DNA of 64,000 bases, from NCBI GenBank assembly GCA_019426215.1, contig CM033396.1, positions 32,407,154-32,471,153 of the forward strand. Reading direction: 5' to 3'. The translations under genes and the position numbers were made by a program. The notes under the pieces are model-generated. The model was not told the origin of the DNA. It did no database searches and saw only the letters and a list, made by a program, of their open reading frames with translations. Shown here one piece after another: positions 46,416 through 58,387 of the stretch (positions are counted from its first letter, which is position 1; each line of letters begins with the position of its first letter). The DNA comes from Buddleja alternifolia. Its lineage: Eukaryota > Streptophyta > Magnoliopsida > Lamiales > Scrophulariaceae.

Positions 46416-46739
46416 TCAGAATTGTTTTGAGGATACCAAAAGCGAAGAAGGAGAAGAGTAGAGGTGAATAAGGTGATCTTGCTGCTCTCTGTACCGGCGC
46501 CTGAGATAGGTTTCGACGATTTCCATCACGACGACGAACTTCTTCATCTCGTCGAGTTGGCGGCTCAGCTCGGCTTCCTTGCCCTGTCTCGCTCCAGCCG
46601 CGCCTCCATTTCGGCTATCTGGCCTATCAAATTCTCAAGCGATAAGTAGTCCTTCGCCCGCAATCGATCGTCGTCGTCGCGGCACATGGCTGAGGTGTTG
46701 GCTTCTTCGACTTGTGCCTTGTATTGTGAGAGTAGTACC
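46416..46739 (-). pseudogene. Coiled-coil gene fragment, copy 1
   Basis: On the minus strand, after a plausible acceptor (AAATCAG), the frame reads VLLSQYKAQVEEANTSAM, then DRLRAKDYLSLENLIGQIAE and MEARLERD. A one-base shift follows, then KEAELSRQLDEMKKFVVVME and YLRRRYREQQDHLIHLYS to a stop at 46416. Heptad-like Leu/Ile spacing and Glu/Lys/Arg richness predict a coiled coil. GC content is well above the surroundings. No 5' exons are found upstream. I do not recognise the family. The same frameshift is in copy 3, so the damage predates duplication. The plus-strand frame at 46464 is its antisense. Confidence 0.55.
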
Positions 46740-47132
46740 CTGATTTATCGCTGGGTATGGGTTCTGATGACTTGCTTTAGGTTTTGATGAGATTGACAAG
46801 ATTACCCTAGCTTGTTTAAACAAGATAACGAGGGCACCCAAAGCCCAAAGGGGTGATTTTAAGTTAGATTGGAGGCGGTCTGTTTAACGGAAAACTTAGG
46901 CTATGTTTGGTTATGTTTTGGGATGATATTTTGATAAGAATTATTGGTGAAAAATTTATGGAGACACGTGCAATTTTGATGAGATTATATTTGATTGTAT
47001 TTTGGGAGTTGATTTTTGAGTGATTGTTTGGTGAGATAGTGTTTGATTTTGTTTTCAGAGGGAATATAATATAATATTGAGATTGTAATAATTATTATAT
47101 AGATAAATATATATGTATATATGTACAAATAC

Positions 47133-47227
47133 ATTTCGATACCCGAGTGAAAAAATACATGTTAAAAAAGATGACGAAATGTGTGTCTTTTTTAACATGT
47201 TGTGCTTTTTCACTCGGATATCGAAAT
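47133..47227. repeat. 95-bp inverted repeat (stem ~39 bp), copy 1
   Basis: ATTTCGATACCCGAGTGAAA ... TACATGTTAAAAAAGA is followed after ~14 bases by its near-exact complement ending GGATATCGAAAT. A precursor-like hairpin, present unchanged in copy 3 (61509-61603). Confidence 0.8.
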
Positions 47228-47715
47228 GAATCAATTCTCATACCGTTACAAACTTTGTGAGTCAATCTACATTTTTTGTAATGAAGTCGAAGCCTGAAAA
47301 TGTACAACAAACGTTGAAAAATCATCCCAAAGATGACGAAAAAATATTTTTTTCCAAAAAATCTGTACATGTGTGTCCTTTTTTTACTTGTCATATTCCC
47401 TCACTCAGGTATCGGAATGAGTCCATTCTTGTGTGGTGACAAAGTTTATATGAAAATCTACAATTTATTTGTTCAAGTCAAAACTCAAAAATGAACAAAA
47501 AAGGGAGAAAAATGAGCCGGAAACATAGACAAAACTATTGTTTTCTTTAAAAAATTGTTCTAATCTGTCCTTTTTTACTTGTCACATTTCTTCACTCGGG
47601 TATTGGAATGAGTCCATTCTTGTGTGGTTACAAAGTCTATATTGAAGTCTACAATTGATATGTTCAAATCGAAACTCAAAAATGCACAAAAAAATGAGCG
47701 AAAAATAAGGAAAAA
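47205..47715 (+). repeat. Three degenerate ~187-bp direct repeats, copy 1
   Basis: Each begins CACTCGGNTATCGGAATGAG (47211, ~47400, ~47590) and runs through TTACAAAGTCTATATGAA, TCAAACTCAAAAATG and a final AAAAATGAG. The first repeat starts in the right arm of the hairpin. Also in copy 3 (61587-62108). Confidence 0.75.
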
Positions 47716-47722
47716 AACATGA

Positions 47723-47723
<1 letters not shown>

Positions 47724-47760
<37 letters not shown>

Positions 47761-47935
47761 TTTTGCATTCCGCTGTCAAGGACAGCGGAACGCAATAAAA
47801 AAATAATATATAGCCCATTCCGCGCTCGGGCAACGCAGAATGGGCAGCTATATTAAAAAAAAAAAAAAAAACACTCCGCGATGCCCGAACACGGAATCTA
47901 TCTATTTCGCGTTCGAGCAGCACGGAATGTGCTAT
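47724..47935. repeat. (TA)n followed by a cluster of GC-rich hairpins
   Basis: After a TA run (47724-47758) come GCATTCCGCTGTC-AAG-GACAGCGGAACGC (47765-47793) and GCCCATTC...GAATGGGC (47813-47845). Two further variants of the TTCCGCG-CTCGGGCA-CGCGGAAT type follow near 47875-47930. Four related dyads in 170 bp. This block begins exactly where copies 1 and 3 stop matching, so it is an insertion in copy 1 or a loss in copy 3. Confidence 0.75.
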
Positions 47936-48920
47936 TTTCTGCACCCTAATTTTTGTTGTATTATTTTTCTTTTTTCTTATCTTTTTATTCTCCATTATTT
48001 CTTCACGAAAATTTCTCTTCTCCTCTCTCCTATTTCACTCTTAAAACAGACAAAATCACTTTTTCTTCCAAATCTAAAACTCTTCCTAATCTAAAACCTT
48101 TGCATTTTTTCGCCTTATGTCATTAAAAACATTGACAGAGAAATTGATAAACTATTGAATCTAAAACTCTTCCTAATCTAAAACCTTAGATTTTTTCCTC
48201 CTTATGTCGTTAAAAAAATTGACAGAGAAATTGACAAACAATTGTAAGAAAAATGACAGAGAAAAGTTCTCATTATAAATCAATGAAATTAGAGAACATA
48301 ATTTTCTTCAAAAAGGTGATCTTGACAAATAATGTCTACTTTAAAATAGTCGCGTGATCACCATAAGTTGAGTAAAGAATCAACAAGTCTCCATTTATTG
48401 TGGCACAAAACATTCGTATGGATCATCTGCGAATATCATTTTTTGTAAGTATCTTCCCATGCAACTAGGGTGGTAAACGAGTTGAGTCGAGTCTAAGAAG
48501 TTGTTGTTCAGGTTTATTTGTATTATTATCGAGTTTCAGAATTTTTGTTTGAATTTAATTTGATTATTAATCGAGTTGAGAACAAACGAGCTTTAATCGA
48601 GTCGAACACGAATCGAGCTCGAATAGTTTGATCTTTTTGCACGTAAGTTGTCATCTTTTACTAATCGAGTCAAACTTGAGCCGATCTTCAAACTTATCTA
48701 ACTATGTCTACTAGCAATAACTGGACACATGAAAGTAACTTGATAAACTTAGTAACTTGATACATAGTTAACTAGAATTAACCTTGATGAAATAACTGAT
48801 AAAATCAAGACTTTGGTAAAATCAAGTAAACACTTTATTATGGTGAGAGGGTCTATGGCAATACAAAAATGAGTATCTAACTGAAATTTTATAAATAAGC
48901 AAAAGTGTGTTCCGTGGTAG
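47936..48920. other. Non-coding interval unique to copy 1, with hAT-like MITE remnant
   Basis: Direct duplication of ATCTAAAACTCTTCCTAATC and neighbours at about 48075 and 48160. From TAGGGTGGTAAACGAGTTGA (48469) to about 48700 the sequence is hAT-MITE-like, comparable with 21581 and inverted relative to 41490-41516. No gene. Confidence 0.5.
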
Positions 48921-49676
48921 TCATCTTGGTTCACTTCTCAACCATAACCGCTGCTTATACTTAAGTAAATCTTCCATATTGCTGAAATAGGCAAACAAAG
49001 AAAATGACATTATTTGGTGCTTAACTCTGTAAGTTCACTAATAATTCTAAAAGAAAAAAAATATTTAAAAAGATAGAATGATACCTGTAAGAGTTGCACG
49101 AAATTAAACCAGTTTCATTACTGATAGTATTTTTTGGTTCTTGCTCATACACTGAATTTATCTGTTGAATTTATAATCAACTCAATCAATTTACACTTGA
49201 TTTGTATAGAATAATTGTCAACTAGAAGGAGCTATATAGGATTCATACAAATGACTCACTACAGTCATAGCTTTGGTTGTCGTCCTGCTTAGTACCAAAA
49301 CTTGCACTTCCATGTGGCCAGGTAGATGTAGTTTCTTGATGTTTGTCGTCTTTACCTCCATCTAAAGCCTATCATATGTACAACAATTCAACTTGATCAT
49401 AATAAGGGATCATCATAATATTATTCCATTTGATGAACATACATCTTTAAGAACATAAGTTTTATTATACTTACTGATCCTAGAACAGAGTTATCTTGGT
49501 TTCGATCATCTTCTTCTCCAATGGAAGTCTACAATGAAGTATATTATATAAGTAGAATTAAGATATATAAATTAAGTCAACTGAGCAATATCATTATATA
49601 TTTACAATACCTTTCCTCCCTTTTTTCCATGTATAATTGAGTTGGGTTCGTGTTCCTTTGATTTTTGCTTATAAAC
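48921..49676 (-). pseudogene. Five 3' exons of an unknown gene, frame intact, copy 1
   Basis: Minus-strand exons with consensus GT-AG borders and one continuous frame. 49676-49611 (22 codons): KQKSKEHEPNSIIHG. 49528-49475 (18 codons): SIGEEDDRNQDNSVLGS. 49368-49249 (40 codons): DDKHQETTSTWPHGSASFG. 49161-49085 (77 bases, phase 2): NSVYEQEPKNTISNETG. 48981-48921: MEDLLKYKQRLWLRSEPR then TGA. The protein tail is hydrophilic, Ser/Asp/Gln-rich and probably disordered. I do not recognise the gene. The 5' part is cut off by the minisatellite at 49697, which directly follows the acceptor of the first exon, so transcription of this copy as a normal gene is unlikely. Confidence 0.6.
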
Positions 49677-49696
49677 CTGCACATATTAAATAGATA

Positions 49697-50015
49697 TGTC
49701 CAATTGACGTATGTATTATATCAATTGACGAATGGCTACAAATCAATTGACGTATATATTATACAAATTAACGTATGTATACAACGAAATTGACGTATGG
49801 CTACATATCAATTGACGTATGTATTATATCGATTGACGTATTTATACATATCAATTGACGTAAGACTACATATCAATTGACGTATGTATACATATCAATT
49901 GACGTATGGCTATATATCAATTGACGTATGGATATATATGCCAATTGACATATGTATACAACTCAATTGACGTATGGCTACATATCAATTGACGTATTTC
50001 TATATACAAAATGAA
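49697..50015 (-). repeat. Minisatellite block between duplication units 1 and 2
   Basis: About 15 units of the array-B type (CAATTGACGTATGTATTATA, CAATTGACGTATGGCTACAT). It matches the terminal part of array B (38380-38625) unit for unit, so it is part of the duplicated segment. Confidence 0.9.
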
Positions 50016-50380
50016 GTACTTTTCAAAGATGTTGGGTTACATATACAATTACGTATTACATATCAAATGATCAAGCACACCACCAAAAACGCATCGAACC
50101 CACATGTTTTCCACCTTAACCATCTTTCAAACTCTCGCATCTTTCGACTCCACTGAGAAATTTCAAATGCTTGATAGAATTCAAACTACCTACGAATTCA
50201 AATTCTCCTCATTTTTCTTTGATAATTTAAATTTCAAGACACCCCTGATCTACAAACAGAATAAAAGATATAATATCGACATGATTGGCAAAAGAATAGT
50301 TGCACTATTACAATATTTATGTAATTTTGAATGTATTTAACAAAGAAGTATACAAATACATGATAAAGAAGCTCAATCAT

Positions 50381-50578
50381 CTACCCCTCTTGTCTTCGGG
50401 TTTCCTGAATCTGGAACTCATAAAATTCCGTCTTCATGTTAGAATTCGATTTCTTAATATCACCCCCCATGTAAGGTTGAACTGGAGATAGTGCCGACTC
50501 CATCGCCGTTGCTTTTGTGTGTTTTTTTCCCATAGTTTTGGATAGAGCTTGCTCTAAGCAAATCCTTTTTATGTGATC
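50381..50578 (-). pseudogene. Neprosin propeptide fragment, copy 2 remnant
   Basis: Only the 3' part of exon 3 survives (KKDLLRASSIQNYGKK and the tail). It is fused by the 1-kb deletion to the 3' part of the proline-rich membrane ORF in antisense. Exons 1 and 2 are gone. Confidence 0.7.
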
Positions 50579-51943
50579 TGGTTCTTCTTCTTCCACCGCC
50601 ATAAGTCCCTGCCTCCACCTCCCAAGCAGCTTGCGCATGATGATGAAGAGAGAAAGAGTGGAGAGAAGAGAGTGGCTGAGAAAATAGTTTTGGGATTTTG
50701 TGTTTAATTGAGGACATTTTTGTCTTTTCACAGCCATTGGGGAATTCATCCAAATTTTGATTTTAAACAAGGGAGTGCAGACTTTTAAAAATAGGAGGGG
50801 GGGACTGATTCATGAATTGAAAAGTGAATTAGGGATTTATCTCTAATTTGCTCTCTCTCTATATATATATATATATTCCTCTTAGTACAGTTATTATAAT
50901 ATTTAAGAATTAAACACAAAGTAATAACATTACATCTTAGCTGCGTTAACATTGAAATGGACCCATATTGTAATATTATTATTCTAGTATTGAACTTGCT
51001 TTTACAGCCTGCCTTATTTATAATCTCCACTTAAATTAATATGCATAGACGCTTCTTTTCTTTTTCTTTTTGTGTCTGTTTTAGTTTTGAAGCTTTTCAA
51101 ATTATCTTACAATATTTACCAAAAAAAAAAAAAAGTCACCTTATATGTTGCGCGATCAACTAATCAATGCCTCTAAAAATGGGTCACAAATTATTATGTT
51201 ACTAAAGATTATTTTAGTCATGAATACTCATACATTTTAATTTAATGTCATGAAATATTGTGATATTGTAGCATTATATTACTGATTAATATGCTTATTT
51301 GGGGCTCTATAATTTCTGCATTTATATTTTAATTTCTATTTTTAAAGATCGCACAGTCCATTCCAACCCGCAAAGGGGGAGTTTGATACTTGTCAGATCA
51401 GATTTAGGCTAAGATCGTGAAAAACTAGCAAGAATGCCCAACCCACAGGGTCACACCGTTCCTAAATATTCCTAAAAATCCTAAACCACTAAATTTATAA
51501 TGATTATGATCATTGCTATAACGAAAATCGTGTCTATAGTTAAAAGGGGTGTTTGCTTACCACCACTGTATTTGGGGCTGAAAAATGAATCAAGCTGCCT
51601 GATATTTGAGATCGTTTGCTAAAAAGTTGTTTTTGAGTTCAGTTTGTTAACATATCAATCCAAGGTTGAACAACATTTTGTGTGTTCGATACCCTTAAAA
51701 TTCGGCTCAAACTCTACTCAATTAGTAAATAATGATAAAAATATGTGTAAAAAAATCTAGTTACTCGAGCTCAACTTGTGTTTGACTTGACTAACCCTCA
51801 AACCAAATTCAAATACAAATTCTAAAGCTCGAGAATATTTCAAACAAATTTGAACAGCAACTTCCCAACCCAACTCAACTTGTTTACTAAAATGAGTATC
51901 TAACTGAAATTTTATAAATAAGCAAAAGTGTGTTCCGTGGTAG

Positions 51944-52694
51944 TCATCTTGGTTCACTTCTCAACCATAACCGCTGCTTATACTTAAGTAAATCTTCCAT
52001 ATTGCTGAAATAGGCAAACAAAGAAAATGACATTATTTGGTGCTTAACTCTGTAAGTTCACTAATAATACTAAAAGAAAAAAAATATTTAAAAAGATAGA
52101 ATGATACCTGTAAGAGTTGCACGAAACCAGTTTCATTACTGATAGTATTTTTTGGTTCTTGCTCATACACTGAATTTATCTGTTGAATTTATAATCAACT
52201 CAATCAATTTACACTTGATTTGTATAGAATAATTGTCAACTAGAAGGAGCTATATAGGATTCATACAAATGACTCACTACAGTCATAGCTTTGGTTGTCG
52301 TCCTGCTTAGTACCAAAACTTGCACTTCCATGTGGCCAGGTAGATGTAGTTTCTTGATGTTTGTCGTCTTTACCTCCATCTAAAGCCTATCATATGTACA
52401 ACAATTCAACTTGATCATAATAAGGGATCATCATAATATTATTCCATTTGATGAACATACATCTTTAAGAACATAAGTTTTATTATACTTACTGATCCTA
52501 GAACAGAGTTATCTTGGTTTCGATCATCTTCTTCTCCAATGGAAGTCTACAATGAAGTATATTATATAAGTAGAATTAAGATATATAAATTAAGTCAACT
52601 GAGCAATATCATTATATATTTACAATACCTTTCCTCCCTTTTTTCCATGTATAATTGAGTTGGGTTCGTGTTCCTTTGATTTTTGCTTATAAAC
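51944..52694 (-). pseudogene. Five 3' exons of the unknown gene, copy 2
   Basis: Exons at 52694-52629, 52546-52493, 52386-52267, 52179-52108 and 52004-51944 correspond one to one to those at 48921-49676. Splice sites are kept. A 5-bp deletion in the fourth exon (ATTAA lost near 52128) shifts the frame, so the original C-terminus KYKQRLWLRSEPR cannot be read and a stop follows early in the last exon. Confidence 0.6.
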
Positions 52695-52710
52695 CTGCAC
52701 ATATTAAATA

Positions 52711-53030
52711 GATATGTCCAATTGACGTATGTATTATATCAATTGACGAATGGCTACAAATCAATTGACGTATATATTATACAAATTAACGTATGTATAC
52801 AACGAAATTGACGTATGGCTACATATCAATTGACGTATGTATTATATCGATTGACGTATTTATACATATCGATTGACGTAAGACTACATATCAATTGACG
52901 TATGTATACATATCAATTGACGTATGGCTATATATCAATTGACGTATGGATATATATGCCAATTGACATATGTATACAACTCAATTGACGTATGGCTAAA
53001 TATCAATTGACGTATTTCTATATATAAAAT
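52711..53030 (-). repeat. Minisatellite block between duplication units 2 and 3
   Basis: Almost identical to 49697-50015, with single-base changes only (for example CGATTGACGTAAGAC, GGCTAAATATC). Confidence 0.9.
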
Positions 53031-53398
53031 GAAGTACTTTTCAAAGATGTTGGGTTACATATACAATTACGTATTACATATCAAATGATCAAGCACACCA
53101 CCAAAAATGCATCGAACCCACATGTTTTCCACCTTAACCATCTTTCAAACTCTCGCATCTTTCGACTCCACTGAGAAATTTCAAATGCTTGATAGAATTT
53201 AAACTACCTACGAATTCAAATTCTCCTCATTTTTCTTTGATAATTTAAATTTCAAGACACCCCTGATCTACAAACAGAATAAAAGATATAATATCGACAT
53301 GATTGGCAAAAGAATAGTTGCACTATTACAATATTTATGTAATTTTGAATGTATTTAACAAAGAAGTATACAAATACATGATAAAGAAGCTCAATCAT

Positions 53399-54204
53399 CT
53401 ACCCCTCTTGTCTTCGGGTTTCCTGAATCTGGAACTCATAAAATTCCGTCTTCATGTTAGAATTCGATTTCTTAATATCACCCCCCATGTAAGGTTGAAC
53501 TGGAGATAGTGCCGACTCCATCGCCGTTGCTTTTGTGTGTTTTTTCCCATAGTTTTGGATAGAGCTTGCTCTAAGCAAATCCTTTTTATGTGTTCTTCTT
53601 ACAGGAATTGTTCCTTGTGGCCATCTCCCATTCATGTGCCACAACTGACTTATTATTGTATTTCCTCCCTTTTCATTATTCTTCCTCAATTCTTTTCTCT
53701 CACTAAATACCACCCCTTCTGGATGGTAACTAGGCTTCATCTGCAAACAATTAAAAATCTCAATCACCATCAATAAAAAAAGGGAAGAAAGATTAAAATG
53801 GAACATAAATGAAATAATTATTAACGAGTGATGCTATATACCACATTACCACTTCACCGTTTTTTCACTTCTTTTAATTTCAGTGAGAACTGAATGTAAT
53901 AAATTCATTTGATTTGATTTCCATAAGTTAACATAACAAATGAATATCTTACCGAATCAAAGATTGGTGAAAAAATGTGAAGAATAAACGGTGGTATATA
54001 ACATTGAAAATGAATGGAGAAAAAAAGAAGGTAATTATTGACTTAACTAATTAACCGGAATTGTGTGGTTTTTAAAGTAAGGATGATCGAACGCTGGTTG
54101 ATGAGATATATGTACACAGTCTATAATATCACCATCCGGGCTCTACTTAAAAAACACCAAAATAATTTGTCAGGTAAATCCTCATTTACACACATAAATT
54201 AAAC

Positions 54205-54240
<36 letters not shown>

Positions 54241-54402
54241 TATACCTTGATGGATTTGAGAGACGGCTTGTTGAGACAGCTCAAATAGCGTTTAACTTCA
54301 AGATTCCGGCGAGCCAAACTCAACCTCGCTGCCGTTCCATTTAATGGCGCCGTTAACAGAAGTACAAACCACAAAAGTACCCCAATTCTGGTGCCCCACA
54401 CA
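53399..54402 (-). pseudogene. Neprosin propeptide fragment, copy 3
   Basis: The same three exons as copy 1: about 54402-54246, 54142-54056 and 53740-53399. The last codon of exon 2 before the donor is changed (CAG to CCG). Exon 3 has a one-base length difference in a T run, so its tail reads KKHTKATAMES instead of KNTHKSTGDG. No catalytic neprosin domain. Confidence 0.72.
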
Positions 54403-54726
54403 ACTCAGCACACAAGACTAAACATCAACACTAGAGCTTCGCCGTCTCCGCCTGCTTCCCCTCCTTTGATTCCCACCATCCCGACCGGCGGCGTTTTTGA
54501 TTCCCGCAAGTGGGTTTTCATCAGCGTCGAAATCGGAGCAGTGGTCTTGGTTCTGTTTGCCTCTGGGTTTGCGATCTGGTTCTTCTTCTTCCACCGCCAT
54601 AAGTCCCTGCCTCCACCTCCCAAGCAGCTTGCGCATGATGATGAAGATGAGTCGGGGGGAGGGGAAGAGAGAAAGAGTGGAGAGAAGAGAGTGGCTGAGA
54701 AAAGAGTTTTGGGATTTTGTGTTTAA
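54391..54726 (+). CDS. Hypothetical proline-rich single-pass membrane ORF, copy 3
   Basis: 111 codons, three residue changes relative to 39979-40314 (P to S in the Pro-rich part, R to G and E to G in the tail), and the membrane segment is unchanged. Recent duplication alone could explain the intact frame, so this is weak evidence for function. Confidence 0.4.
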   Translation: MPHTTQHTRLNINTRASPSPPASPPLIPTIPTGGVFDSRKWVFISVEIGAVVLVLFASGFAIWFFFFHRHKSLPPPPKQLAHDDEDESGGGEERKSGEKRVAEKRVLGFCV

Positions 54727-56861
54727 TTGAGGACATTTTTGTCTTTTCACAGTCATTGGGGAATTCATCCAAATTTTGATTTTAAATTAGGGAGTGCAGA
54801 CTTTAAAAATAGGAGAGGGGACTGATTCATGAATTGAAAAGTGAATTAGGGATTTATCTCTAATTTGCTCTCTCTCTCTATATATATATATTCCTCTTAG
54901 TACAGTTATTATAATATTTAAGAATTAAACACAAAGTAATAACATTACATCTTAGCTGCGTTAACATTGAAATGGACCCATATTGTAATATTATTATTCT
55001 AGTATTGAACTTGCATTTACAGCCTGCCTTATTTATAATCTCCACTTAAATTAATATGCATAGACGCTTCTTTTCTTTTTCTTTTTTTGTCTATTTTAGT
55101 TTTGAAGCTTTTCAAGTTATCTTACAATATTTACCAAAAAAAAAAAAAAAAAGTCACCTTATATGTTGCGAGATCAGCTAATCAATGCCTCTATAAATGG
55201 GTCACAAATTATTATGTTACTAAAGATTATTTTAGTCATGAATACTCATACATTTTAATTTAATGTCATGAAATATTGTGATATTGTAGCATTATATTAC
55301 TGATTAATATGCTTATTTGGGGCTCTATAATTTCTGCATTTATATTTTAATTTCTATTTTTAAAGATCGCACAGTCCATTCCAACCCGCAAAGGGCGAGT
55401 TTGATACTTGTCAGATCAGATTTAGGCTAAGATCGTGAAAAACTAGCAAGAATGCCCAACCCACAGGGTCACACCGTTCCTAAATATTCCTAAAAATCCT
55501 AAACCACTAAATTTATAATGATTATGATCATTGCTATAACGAAAATCGTGTCTATAGTTAAAAGGGGTGTTTGCTTACCACCACTGTATTTGGGGCTGAA
55601 AAATGAATCAAGCTGCCTGATATTTGAGATCGTTTGCTAAAAGGTTGTTTTTGAGTTCAGTTTGTTAACATATCAATCCAAGGTTGAACAACATTTTGTG
55701 TGTTCGATACCCTTAAAATTCGGCTCAAACTCTACTCAATTAGTAAATAATGATAAAAATATGTGTAAAAAAATCTAGTTACTCGAGCTCAACTTGTGTT
55801 TGACTTGACTAACCCTCAAACCAAATTCAAATACAAATTCTAAAGCTCGAGAATATTTCAAACAAATTTGAACAGCAACTTCCCAACCCAACTCAACTTG
55901 TTTACTGCCCTATGCTATGTTCTCTAACTTTTCTCTCGAGTCCATCTAACAAAAAGGTAAGAGCTAATAAAATATTATGAATAATTTAACAAAACACTTT
56001 CTAAATATAAGGTGAGAAAACTTCAATATTTAACAATATCATAATTTTTATTAAAAGTTACAAAAAAGAATCGACTAAAAATTACAAGGTGGGTATTATT
56101 TAAATATATTGTTGTGTGTCCAATTCACATCAATAATATTTATATAATAATATAGGGATAATTGAGTAATATATGATAATATAAAGCACAAAATGTAAAT
56201 GAACATAAAATATAACGTGGTTCGGTATAATATGACCTACGTCCAAGGGGTGTAAAGTTCGTCTGGTTTATTTCTCTATAGTTTATACTTATTTTACAAT
56301 GGATATCTTCTCCTTTATTCATTTTTATGATGGGTATTTATACAAGTTGTAGAGAATCTTCAATATGGTAGATAAATAAATGCTTGGTCTTCTTTCCTTA
56401 ATTACATAATGTAATTACTTCTAATTAGGATCTTCTTAATTGGGCTAGATCTAATCAAGAGATTAGGCCTGACTAGTCAGAGATTTTGGTCTTGATCTCC
56501 TCGTCTTTCTATGAAAAGTCTTTGACTTTATTGATCTTGTCTTCAGCCTTGTCATATGTAGACAGGTCTAGATCAGTTAGCTCTTCCTGAGGTGCTGGAT
56601 CGGGGCGGCAGCCTTCTAGAAGAAACCAGATCCGTCTTCTCAATGGGTTTTAGCCCACTAAGCATTGGGTTTGTCAGCTTGGCTCAGTATCCAATTTCCA
56701 CCTACATCATATGTAATGTTACATCTCACGACTAATTGAAATGAAATAGTTTCGGCCTTCGGAGATAGAAATTAATTATTTAAATATCTTTTTTATATTA
56801 TAGTGCCTTATCCTCGATTTATGGAAAAATTATTTTGTATGTTATAATATATTATTAAGAG
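54727..56861. other. Non-coding interval of unit 3
   Basis: Collinear with 40315-42461: short (TA)n, an A run at 55136-55152, a hAT-like MITE terminus near 55905, and the possible solo-LTR remnant. No gene. Confidence 0.5.
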
Positions 56862-58387
56862 TTAATTGTTCTAATTGCCCTTCTTATTTAGTGTAATTAC
56901 AGTCCAACTCACTTATTTTGAACACAAAATAGATACCATATTTTTAGAATAGACCTTACAATCGCCTCTTCCGTTAGAAAACTAACCAAATTAACTAATG
57001 CCATCAAAAAATATTTTTCAAATTTTCTATTTTGTCCTTCTCTTAGTTAACTCTTTTTGACCAAAAAACCTCTGTGAAGGTGAATGTAGTTTTTCAAAAA
57101 AAAAAGGAGTGTGTAATGTTAATTTTCAACCTTTAAATATATAATTTCATAAGAAACTTGTTAAAATCTTGACAATGAAGTGCAAATTTGAATTTATACC
57201 AAGTTGAGACAATTTAGGTGAATTTAACTAAGCAACTAAGGGAATTATTAAAAAAAAAAAAAACTAAACAATTAAGGGAAAATACTCGATGAAGTTCTAC
57301 TAAATGTGAACCAAAATCGCATACTGAATACCTTATTGAATATTTTGATTCAACTAGATTGTTTATAAATAAATAATTTTTCTAAAAAATAAAAGAAAAA
57401 AATTAAGATAAGGAGTCAAATTTATTAAAAAAATAAAAATATCAATGAAAATTATATTTATATATATATAAGACATTGTATTTGGTCCAAATATGGTACA
57501 ATTGCCTCCTTACAATGAAACCTTACAATAACCCCTTCATATAGAAAACTAATCGAATTTGCTAACATCTTCAAAAAAAATATTTTCCAGAACTTATAGT
57601 TTGCCCTTCTCCTAGTCAACTTTCTTTGACCAAAAAACCTCTGAGGGCGTGAATGTAATTTTTCAAAATAAGACATGTGTAATTGTGACTTTCAACCATT
57701 AACTATATAAATATATGATTTATAAGAAACTTGTTAATATCTTGATAATGAAGTGCAAATTCGAATTTATGCCAATCTGAGACAATTTAGATGAGTTTAA
57801 TTAACCAATTAAAGGAATACACTCGATGAAGTTGTACCAAATATAAGCATAAATAGCAGATTGCATACCTTGTTGAGTATTTTTATTCCACTAGATTTTG
57901 TATAAATAAATATTTTTTCTAAAAAAATAAATAAGATAAGGACGCACATTTTATTAAAAAATAAAAATATTTATGAAATTATATAAAAATAAAACATCAT
58001 ATCTGCTCCAATACAGTACGACTCTCAATGCTTATTGAATTGAATACCAAACTATTTATAAAATTAAACATATACTTAGTTTTGATTGATTTAAGAGCAA
58101 CATCACAATTCAATATAGATAAAGCCAAATTAGTAGGTTGCCAGAAAATATAAATCAATTAGTAAAATTAAATAAGTTGAGAGAAAATAAATATATATAA
58201 AATTATAATAAAAAAAGAAATAAAAATATGCAATCAAAAAATATAAAGACAAAAGAAGTAAAGACAATGAATCATGGAGGGCGAATGTAATGTTATATTA
58301 TAATATGGAGGTGCCTGTTATACGTTCAAAATAAGTGAATTGAACTATTAATTACACTAAATAAGGAGAGTAGTTAGTGTTATTAAC
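56862..58387. mobile_element. ~1.5-kb foldback element, copy 3
   Basis: Same structure as 42462-43991, including inverted ends and the internal ~540-bp direct duplication. Confidence 0.6.

Larger units (their letters stand above)
38626..49696. repeat. Segmental duplication unit 1 (~11.1 kb)
   Basis: From the end of array B (GATGTTGGGTTACATATAC) to GATATGTC before the next minisatellite. Nearly the same sequence recurs at 53031-62108 (offset 14,412 early, 14,376 later) and, in deleted form, at 50016-52710. Conserved frames differ by 0-1 residues per ~100 (for instance 44588-44869 against 58965-59246 is identical), so duplication is recent. Confidence 0.9.
50016..52710. repeat. Segmental duplication unit 2, internally deleted (~2.7 kb)
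   Basis: Matches unit 1 from 38626 but with three losses: ~1.0 kb after 50573 (39160-like joined to 40160-like), a short loss near 50650, and ~7.36 kb at 51891 (41511-like joined to 48866-like). Base variants shared with unit 3 (for example GCCGTTGC where unit 1 has GCCGGTGC, and ATCGACATG where unit 1 has ATCAACATG) show units 2 and 3 are closest. Confidence 0.88.

Noticed and set aside
46464..46649. Plus-strand 61-codon frame identical in two copies
   Set aside because: It is the antisense of the coiled-coil exon, whose minus-strand reading has much better coding character.
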